From assembly GCF_023159225.1 (NCBI RefSeq), contig NC_063171.1, positions 434,001 to 498,000 on the forward strand: DNA of 64,000 nt, read 5' to 3'. A program made the translations under genes and the position numbers. The first letter of the stretch is position 1; each line of letters begins with the position of its first letter. The notes beneath the pieces were generated by a model. It made no database searches and had not been told where the DNA came from. It worked only from the letters and a program-made list of their open reading frames with translations. The stretch is from Perognathus longimembris pacificus (taxonomy: Eukaryota; Chordata; Mammalia; Rodentia; Heteromyidae). This document shows positions 57,418 through 64,000 of the stretch, piece by piece.

Positions 57418-58146
57418 AGGTGCCAGTAGCTCCCACATCTGTAATCAAAGTTTGAGTCCTGCCGTGTCGGACTTTGCTCTACCCCCCTATCCACGTGTGG
57501 GGGGGTTTCCGGGGCTTGTCCGCCTCTTCCATGTGGTCCTCTCTCACTCTCTCACGTCCCCTGGCCAGTAGGGATTAATTGCAGGAGCAGAGACCCCAGG
57601 TAGCCTCAGTTCGCGTGTGGTCACAGGACCCCTGCCCCCTTCCCATCCCAAGGAAGACATGGGCGCGTGGGTGTCCCGGAGAAGCCTCGTGGGTGTTCTG
57701 ATTTATTCAAGGGAGGGCCTAACAATTTATACCCCCAAAGGCGGGTTCAGTAGAGGGGCTACTGGATATTAACAATTGGCTTGATGGACTGTCCGTCAGG
57801 TGATGTCATGGAACTTCCTCTGTGGGCGGAGACCACAGCCCCCCAAAGACTGGGTTTCTGGGGTCCCTGCCATTACACATGTGGCCGAGCTGAGGGGTGG
57901 GGGGTTGCTTTGCTTCTCTTCTGGTTGAAGCCAGAAGGTGGGGGGATGGGTTAAGTGGACTATACCCTCTTAAAAGCACAGCTGTCCCCAACACTGCTGG
58001 GGTAGGAAAGTTTGTGAGAGTCTTATCTTCAATTAACAACCCAGAGTGCTAGAAGTGGAGGAGTGGCTAAAGGGATGCACTAGACTTAAGTGGAAAAGGC
58101 TAAAGGATAGTGCCCCGACTTTGAGTTCAAGCCCCAGTACTGGCAT
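57418..58146 (+). mobile_element. Composite SINE split by a solo LTR
   Basis: The left piece (57,418-57,464) holds the head AGGTGCCAGTAGCTCCCACA, with a deletion after TGTAATC. The right piece (58,000-58,146) resumes at GGTAGGAAAGTTTGTGAGAG, then the linker CTTATCTTCAATTAAC, the Geo half GAAGTGGAGGAGTGGCTAAA, and the B box GAGTTCAAGCCCCAGTACTG. Between them lies the LTR at 57,465-57,993. A second LTR sits in its CA-like tail at 58,180. Confidence 0.82.
57465..57993 (-). mobile_element. Solo LTR, class II type, minus strand
   Basis: On the minus strand it starts TGTTGGGGACAGCTG and ends GCAAAGTCCGACA. The 6-bp TSD is CTGCCG (57,459-57,464) versus CTGCTG (57,994-57,999), one mismatch. A TATA box TATAAAT (57,731-57,725) is followed by AATAAA (57,707-57,702). 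It is rich in GC and CpG. It is a different family from the LTR at 33,785. No internal region or genes remain. Confidence 0.88.
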
Positions 58147-58179
58147 GCACACTTGTGCATGTCCATCTTCATGCATGTG

Positions 58180-58749
58180 TGTGGGACACACCTGGATCAG
58201 AAAGAGGAAGTCAATTAGCTGGCCCTGCCTGTTTCTCAGTCCTGGGGCCACATGTGGCTAATCTGGCCACCTCTAGGATTGGTCCCCAACTCTGTCGCCC
58301 TTATGGTCAGCTCATGCCTCCCCTTACAGTCCCTAGATGGGTGCACGTACACCCCTCTCCTTCCTGCCCATCTTTGCCTTATATTAGTTACAATAAATGT
58401 GATCTGGCACTGACTTGACTCCCAAACGCATCTGATTGTCCTCCGGTGAGGGAGGGCTGGGTGCGGGCGGTCTGCCCACCCTTTCCTTTCTTGGCTAGTC
58501 TGGTTGAGGCATGCCTTCCCCATCTCTCCCGAAGGCCAGGGGAGCACGGGGGGCTAAAAACCCTGACATCTGGTGACACCCAAGCCAAAAGGGTCTAGGA
58601 TGTGTCTGATTGTCCTCCGGTGAGGGAGGGCTGGGTGCGGGCAGTCTGTCGACCCTTTCCTTTCTTGGCTCATCAGGTCAGGGCATGCCTTCCCCATCTC
58701 TCCCGCAGGTCAGGGGAGCACGGGGGAGGGGGGGTTAAAACCCCTGACA
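58180..58749 (+). mobile_element. Collapsed ERV: LTR, leader, then partial second LTR (6-bp TSD)
   Basis: TSD CATGTG is perfect at 58,174-58,179 and 58,750-58,755. The first LTR would run 58,180-58,568 (TGTGGGACACACC to AACCCTGACA), with AATAAA at 58,392-58,397. The next 36 bases begin TC TGGTGACACCCAAGCC, in the position and style of a tRNA primer-binding site. Then 58,605-58,749 repeats the LTR's last 138 bases, ending again CCCTGACA. So this is more than a solo LTR: nearly all of the provirus between leader and 3' LTR is gone. No coding sequence remains. Confidence 0.85.
58431..58749 (+). repeat. 174-bp-spaced direct repeat inside the collapsed ERV
   Basis: Unit 1 (58,431-58,568) and unit 2 (58,605-58,749) share TCTGATTGTCCTCCGGTGAG and GCATGCCTTCCCCATCTCTC. 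They differ at about 10% by eye and are spaced by the 36-base leader. Confidence 0.92.
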
Positions 58750-58755
58750 CATGTG

Positions 58756-59356
58756 CATGTACATACATGAGGTTTCACATAGAGTCCTTTCCCTTTTGCT
58801 TCTGCATGTGAGGACAGGGTGCTTGTTCCCCTTGGAAATTGAAGCAGAAAGGTGCCATCCTGGAATTAAAAGTACTAGGCACATAGCAACCACCAAATTT
58901 ACTGACTTCCAAGACCTAGGAGAAATAAGTTTCTGCTCTTTATTTATGTATCTCATCTTAGGTATTTTGTTCAATCAGCACACATAGGTGTAAGCATCCC
59001 TCTTATCTATTCAATTGTAATATCTGAACACTTGTCATTGCTCATGCCTCAACTTTTCCATGTCCTCAGTTCTGACAACCTCGTACCCCATTACCTCCAT
59101 TTCAACTTCACTCCTTCTAGTACCAGGACTCCAAGAAATGTGTTACAACCCCTTTAATGCCAATTGTCTATAGTCCTTATGCCCTTTATGTGTTCAAGTT
59201 GAGGTTTCCTTCATGTCTTAATTTCCATCCTCAGTTTAGGTTCTATGATCTCCTTTTTTTTTATATGATAGCATCAAGAATAGTTACATTCTTTATTTTT
59301 TTGGTGCATATTAATTATATCAGGTTTCATCGTGATATTTGCACATACTTTGTATA

Positions 59357-59387
<31 letters not shown>

Positions 59388-59395
59388 GATCAAAT
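58756..59395. other. Unique DNA with an (AT)n run
   Basis: No gene recognised. An (AT)n run at 59,353-59,380 is followed by T10. Confidence 0.5.
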
Positions 59396-59455
59396 TTAAA
59401 TCAGGCCATGAGCACTGTCCCTGTGCTCTGTGGTCTACTCTTTGTTGTTGTTGTT

Positions 59456-59683
59456 TTTGGTTGTGGGTCTTGAACTCACAGCCTGGGTGCTGTCTTAGAG
59501 CTCTTTTGCTCAAGGCTAGCTCTCTACAGCTTTGTGCCACAGGGCCATTTCCAGTTTTCTAGTTGTTATTTGGAGGTAAGAGTCTCATGGATTTTTCTTC
59601 CCTCACTGGCTTTGAACCTTAATCCTCAGATCCCAGCATCCTATGTAGCTAGGATGACAGGTGTGAACCACTGGTGGCCAGCC
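59456..59683 (-). mobile_element. Composite SINE, with a Geo scrap beside it
   Basis: Minus strand: head GGCCACCAGTGGTTCACACC and TACATAGGATGCTGGGATCT, linker CTTACCTCCAAATAACAACT, Geo half ending TGAGTTCAAGACCC. A further minus-strand Geo scrap (CAGGGACAGTGCTCATGGCC) lies at 59,402-59,425. Confidence 0.82.
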
Positions 59684-59689
59684 TGTAGT

Positions 59690-60240
59690 TTATTCTTAAA
59701 GCATGGTCTATCCTTTGCAGCATGTATTCTCAACTTACTCATCTTCTTACTTTGCACTCATGCCTACCAAAGCTTCACCTGTTTGTTCAATGTAACTCAT
59801 GCCTCAGAGGAGCATGCCAAAACACAAAACATAACACCAAAACAAAACAAAACCCAGACTGTGTTCATTATTGTCTTTTAACATCTGTGCCTTCTATGTC
59901 TGGTTGGTTCTGAATGTTGCCTTCTAGAAATCTTACTTTATTTAACCCTTGATTCCTGGATGGTTGTTTAAAACTTCTCCCTTTCCTTCCAGTCTTCCAG
60001 GACTTCTCTCCCATTATTATTTTCAGCTGTCAAGCATGCTTCTTATTTAAAGAATACAAAGCAGAACATTTCTAAGAGTGCTCACTATCACCTATAGCAC
60101 CACCTGCATTTGTGTCTCCATATATCAACTTGGGTACTGTTTTGTTACCCCTACTTTGCATTGCTTTTATTTGAGGACTGGGTCTCATCCTTGGTCACTC
60201 ATTGTTTCAGGAATCCCCCATTCTTTGTTAAAATTTGTCA
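59690..60240. other. Unique non-coding DNA
   Basis: No gene or repeat recognised. An A/C-rich patch occurs at 59,820-59,855. Confidence 0.5.
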
Positions 60241-60242
60241 CA

Positions 60243-60628
60243 GTAAGGGGTTTGTACTTAGGGCCTGGCTGCTGTCCTTTAGCTTTTTCACTCAAGGTTG
60301 GTGCTCTACCACTTGAGCCACAGGTCTACTTCCAGCTTTTGGGTAGCTCATTAGGGAAGACTCTTGGAGTTTTCTGCCTGGGATGGCTTCAAACCAGGAT
60401 CCTTTGATCTCACCCTGCTAAGTAGTTAAGATTACAGGGGCTGGGGATATAGCCTAGTGGCAAGAGTGCCTGCCTCGGATACATGAGGCCCTAGGTTTGA
60501 TTCCCCAGCACCACATATACAGAAAACTGCCAGAAGCGGCGCTGTGGCTCAAGTGGCAGAGTGCTAGCCTTGAGCGGGAAGAAGCCAGGGACAGTGCTCA
60601 GGCCCTGAGTCCAAGGCCCAGGACTGGC

Positions 60629-60662
<34 letters not shown>

Positions 60663-60695
60663 TTACAGGTGTGAGCCACTTGTACCTGGCCTCCA
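60243..60695 (-). mobile_element. Composite SINE split by an IDL-Geo insertion
   Basis: The minus-strand head is at 60,669-60,695 (GGCCAGGTACAAGTGGCTCA). The rest is at 60,437-60,243 (CTTAACTACTTAGCAGGGTG, linker, Geo half with TGGCTCAAGTGGTAGAGC). The two pieces join exactly at the TSD of the inner SINE. Confidence 0.88.
60438..60658 (+). mobile_element. IDL-Geo SINE, young type, nested in another SINE
   Basis: A full dimer GGGCTGGGGATATAGCC to CCCAGGACTGGCC with an A run of 31. The TSD AAGATTACAG is at 60,428-60,437 and 60,659-60,668, inside the host SINE's head. The young-type bases match the copies at 7.1, 11.0 and 52.5 kb. Confidence 0.95.
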
Positions 60696-60712
60696 CTCTC
60701 GTCCTTTCTTCT

Positions 60713-61012
60713 TTCCTTTCCTTTCCTTTCCTTTCCTTTCCTTTCCTTTCCTTTCCTTTCCTTTCCTTTCCTTTCCTTTCCTTTCCTTTCCTTTCCTTCC
60801 CTTCCCTTCCCTTCCTTTCCTTTCCTTTCCTTTCCTTTCCTATCTTTCCTTTCTTTCCCTTCCCTTCCCTTTTCATTCTCTTCTTTCTTTTTATTTCTTC
60901 TCCCTATCCCTCCCATCACCTCTGTTCCCCTCCCTTCCTTTTCCTTCCTTGCCCTTCCTTTCCACTCCTTTCTTTATCTTCCTTTACCCTCCTTCTCCTC
61001 CTTTCCATTCTT
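60713..61012 (+). repeat. (CTTTC)n microsatellite and pyrimidine tract
   Basis: About 25 pentanucleotide units (60,713-60,840) followed by imperfect C/T-rich sequence to about 61,012. The long Phe/Leu/Ser and Lys/Glu/Gly open frames here come only from the repeat. Confidence 0.95.
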
Positions 61013-61017
61013 TTTTT

Positions 61018-61140
61018 TGTGTGCCAGTCTTGGGGTTTGAACTAAGGGCTTGCAGACTCTTATCTCCAATAAACCACTCAAAAACCAGAAGTGGAGCTGT
61101 GGCTCAAGTGGTAGCCTTGATCAGAGAGAGGTTCAGGGAG
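61018..61140. mobile_element. Fold-back pair of composite-SINE fragments
   Basis: 61,021-61,050 is a minus-strand SINE 3' end (GCCAGTCTTGGGGTTTGAAC). It joins directly to a plus-strand piece from the linker onward (CAGACTCTTATCTCCAATAA, then AGAAGTGGAGCTGTGGCTC). The two halves of the family are therefore head-inverted with no spacer. Confidence 0.7.
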
Positions 61141-61205
61141 AGTTCAACAACCCCCTCCCTCACAAAATACATTCTCAATTCCCTATGTCCTTGGTGTTGT
61201 CGTCC

Positions 61206-61345
61206 TTGTCTTCTTCTCCGCCTCTTCCTCCTCCTCATCCTCCTCTTCCTCCTCCTTCTCCTCTTATTCCTCTTCTTCTTCTTCTTCTTCTTCTTCTTCT
61301 TCTTCTTCTTCTTCTTCTTCTTCTCCTTCTTCGTCTTTCTTCTTG
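61206..61345 (+). repeat. (CTT)n and pyrimidine tract
   Basis: A CCT/CTT-rich stretch with a nearly pure CTT run of about 20 units at 61,270-61,335. Confidence 0.95.
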
Positions 61346-61372
61346 TAGTACAATTTCTAGAGATCTTTGTTG

Positions 61373-61452
61373 GAGAAGTGGAACTGTGGCTCAAATGTAG
61401 AGTGTTAGCCTTGAGCAGAAAAGCTGAGCATTCAATCCCCAGGACTGGCACA
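61373..61452 (+). mobile_element. Geo-type monomer alone (truncated SINE)
   Basis: GAGAAGTGGAACTGTGGCTC, then GTTAGCCTTGAGCAGAAAAG and ATTCAATCCCCAGGACTGGC. Only the tRNA-like right half is present, with a CA-rich end. Confidence 0.8.
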
Positions 61453-61459
61453 CACAACA

Positions 61460-61920
61460 CACAGAAGAAAATTATTGTCTCTGGTAAAGATTTCTTTCTT
61501 CTTGGAGCAATAGGCTCTTTGAGGTAAAATTTTTTGACGTAAAATTAAGATATATATATATATATTTCTTATAGAATTGTAACCCTTTTGTACAACTTCC
61601 TAAAAATAAAAAAAAGTAATTCTGAAAACAAATCTTTGTAGGGCATTTGCCCCTTGAACTTTACCAGGACTCCACTGCTTCTGGTCACCCAGGATGGCCT
61701 CCTTCTCAGCATGCCTTGGGACAGGTCAGTGCTCATCTGTGTTGGATTACTTCTTCCTTGGAGGCTGTCTCATATCATTTCAAAACACTGCATTCTATTC
61801 AGTTACTTTGAATGACCCAGCTTCCTGGACATGCCTTTTTATTTCTTCAACTGAAGACTGCATGGTCCCCGCCCCCCCAGGAGGTCACTCTTCCATTCTC
61901 TGTCAGTAGGCTGTTGCTTT
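61460..61920. other. Unique DNA
   Basis: No gene recognised. It includes a short (TA)n at 61,551-61,565. Confidence 0.5.
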
Positions 61921-61924
61921 GAGC

Positions 61925-62383
61925 TTTATTTTTATTATTATTATTTATCACTTTTTATTTTATATTTAGATACATATAATTTTTAGCATAACTTAGTTTT
62001 TCAGAGTAGTTGAGCACTAACCTCCCCCAAACACAGTTACTAATATGATGATTATTAACATATTGCATTAGTTATGTTACAAGTAATGAACCATAGATTA
62101 TTATTAAGTATAGCTCATAGTTTTCACTAAAGCCCACTTTTGGTGTTGTACAGAGGGTTCCCAGCTTATGATTTCATTTAAGTTTTTTTGGTTAGATGAT
62201 AACGCATATGTTATGTTCATTCAGGAGAAAATCCATTTTGAATTTTGTTACTTTGTTGAGATAAGAATATGTGTTATGATACTCTTTGACAATTCTAAAT
62301 TACAGCTGTTACTGATCATGAGACTAACGCGTGGACTGTTGTATATCTTAATTAATGTAGATGTTCAATAGGTTATATATAAG

Positions 62384-62422
<39 letters not shown>

Positions 62423-62915
62423 CTACTGATATTTTCAATGTGCCATAGATTTCCTGGGCTATCACCTCAACATGAGTCAAGAAGCATATATAGTTTTATG
62501 GTTTGGAAAATTCATAATTTCATTGGTCCCTCTAGACAAATAGGATAGTTTCACTGTCCTAAAACTCCCCCAGTGTCATCAATTTGCCACTCTCTTTCTC
62601 CAAGTCACTTCTAGCCATAGATCTTTCATTGCTTCTGCAGTTTTATCTTTTCTAGATATTGTTGAGTTGGAATCAGTTTGTTTCAGATTAGTTTCTTTGC
62701 TTAGTACTATGCCTTCAAGTGTCCTCCACATCTGCTTATGGATTTATAGCTCATTTCTTCCTAATGCTGAATAATATACATTGTGTAGGAACATCAGTTT
62801 ATTCACCCATCAAAGAGAGTAGGTTGCTGCTAGCTTTTGCCAGTTGGTGATTGTGAATAAATCTTTCTAGAACAGTTGTGTGAACATTTTGTTAGAGTGT
62901 AAGTTTTCTTTCCTT
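61925..62915 (-). mobile_element. Ancient L1 3' end (L1M-like)
   Basis: Read on the minus strand, 62,915-62,640 carries the ORF2 3'-end text of old mammalian L1s: AGATTTATTCACAATCACCA, CTGATGTTCCTACACAATGT, ATTCAGCATTAGGAAGAAAT, GCATAGTACTAAGCAAAGAA. The remainder down to about 61,925 looks like its 3' UTR. A GT repeat lies at 62,388-62,420. It is far more diverged than copies A-C. Confidence 0.65.
62388..62420 (+). repeat. (GT)n microsatellite
   Basis: A pure GT run inside the ancient L1 3' region. Confidence 0.93.
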
Positions 62916-64000
62916 TTCTTTTTAAGGAGAAAAGACTTATTTTGCCTGGTGGTTTCAGGGTCTGTGTTTCGGTGCTTGTGAGCAGCATACAGCAGCAGGT
63001 GTACTACAGAGCCATCTCCATCACCACAGACCAGAGCCATGGCAGAGAAACCAACCTTGGATCCAGAAAATCCCTCAAATGACACCTCAGGGAAATACTG
63101 TGTTCCCTTTAGGTAGAGTCAACCACCCAAGGTTCCCAAAATTGCAACACCAGTTGGGAGATGCTTTCACATCTAACCTGGGAGAGATACTTCATAACAA
63201 AGCAAGGACATTATATCCCTGGCCTCCAAAGGGTTTTGCCATTTCAGTCAATCTCTGTGCATTCCCAAACCCCAACAATTTCAACTCAGTTCCAAGAGTC
63301 TCATCCAGAGTTCATGTTGCAAGACAAACCTTTATCTGTGAGCCTTTATAAGGAAAAAAAAGACAAAGAAGTTGCTCCCAAGATACAATGGCACAGAGCA
63401 GACATCCCTGTTCCACAAGGAAGGAATGTGGGGGGCACTGAAAGGAGAGATAAGAGCAAAGAAAGAAAGAAAGACTAACTAACAGACAATAAATCCTGTA
63501 GCTTCATGATTGGTAACCAAGATACAGAGTACCATGGTGTGAGCATTAACTGGTCAGGGCAGCCCCAGCTCTACGGCCTTGCCATTTGCAGCCAGCATGG
63601 CCTCTCTCTTGCACTGACATAGCCTATGGTTTCACTTGGCAGGCGTTGCACATTTTTAGCATCTCTGACCTCCATGGTCATCAGTGAAACTTAGGCATCA
63701 GCCTCATGGCATCTCATGATGCTTCCTGTGGATCTGCCTATAGAGACTGTTAACCCTATTTCATGCTGCCTATCTTTCCTAGCCTTCTTTGGAAATCAGA
63801 GCAGAAATCTCCATGATCCATGAAGTCATTCTGCATTCCTGAAAAAACTGTATCTCATGGGCAATGTCAAGGTCAACTCAAGCAGTGGACAGGCCCTCTT
63901 GGATCAGAGCTGCATTGGCAGCTGAGAAAATCAAAAGGAAACCTAGGAAGCATTTTCTTAGGATTCTGTGTACCTATAGAACATCCCAGAATCACTCTCC
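62916..64000. other. Unassigned DNA at the window end
   Basis: No gene recognised. The part at 62,930-63,350 has the look of an old dispersed repeat (GACTTATTTTGCCTGGTGGT, then TCCCTCAAATGACACCTCAG), but I cannot name the family. The open frames of 90 and 105 codons at 63,079-63,478 overlap each other in two frames and show no domain. Confidence 0.4.

Noticed and set aside
60491..61045. Long Lys/Glu/Gly- and Phe/Leu/Ser-rich open frames, up to 182 codons
   Set aside because: They are translations of the CTTTC and CTT repeats and of a SINE, with no stop codons possible in the repeat.
62867..63478. Protein gene from the frames of 72-105 codons
   Set aside because: Two frames overlap on the same strand and a third lies opposite. 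None has a domain, and the surroundings look like an old repeat.

Overview
The window is mammalian nuclear DNA from a rodent, most likely a geomyoid (kangaroo rat, pocket mouse or pocket gopher). The sign is the dimeric SINE IDL-Geo: a tRNA-Ala-like ID monomer joined to a 'Geo' monomer, a family described as restricted to Geomyoidea. At least seven copies are present, most with clear target-site duplications (TSDs). I found no cellular protein-coding exon, tRNA, rRNA, snoRNA, CRISPR array or bacterial-type operon. Nearly all longer open frames lie in LINE-1 (L1) remnants, SINEs, LTRs or simple repeats. The window is intergenic or deep intronic.

Layout. 1-26,113: mostly unique AT-rich DNA carrying many copies of a composite SINE (7SL/B1-like head plus Geo-like tRNA-type tail), IDL-Geo SINEs and CA/GT microsatellites. 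26,114-40,541: a three-level nest. L1 copy A (17-bp TSD) is split inside ORF1 by a nearly complete L1 copy B (14-bp TSD with one mismatch), which is split inside ORF2 by a 543-bp solo LTR (6-bp TSD CATGAA). 40,542-43,494: unique DNA, some of it enhancer-like in appearance. 43,495-45,060: SINEs, a B1 and an old L1 3' end. 45,891-53,080: L1 copy C on the minus strand, the inverted partner of copy B, carrying two IDL-Geo insertions. 53,081-55,354: unique DNA. 55,980-56,401: a gammaretrovirus-type LTR. 57,418-58,755: one composite SINE broken by two LTRs with 6-bp TSDs. 58,756-64,000: SINEs (one nested in another), long pyrimidine tracts, an ancient L1 3' end and unassigned DNA.

The most interesting signal is the inverted pair of copies B and C. 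About 1.9 kb of 5' UTR and early ORF1 is almost identical between them (about ten differences seen by eye), while sequence on both sides differs by roughly 7-15%. The tract stops exactly where copy C has lost about 0.7 kb of ORF1. This pattern suggests gene conversion or templated repair between copies about 20 kb apart.

All L1 reading frames are broken by stops, shifts or deletions, and all LTRs are solo or collapsed. Nothing here looks able to move on its own. The nested insertions, TSDs and empty sites in paralogous copies give a relative order of events.
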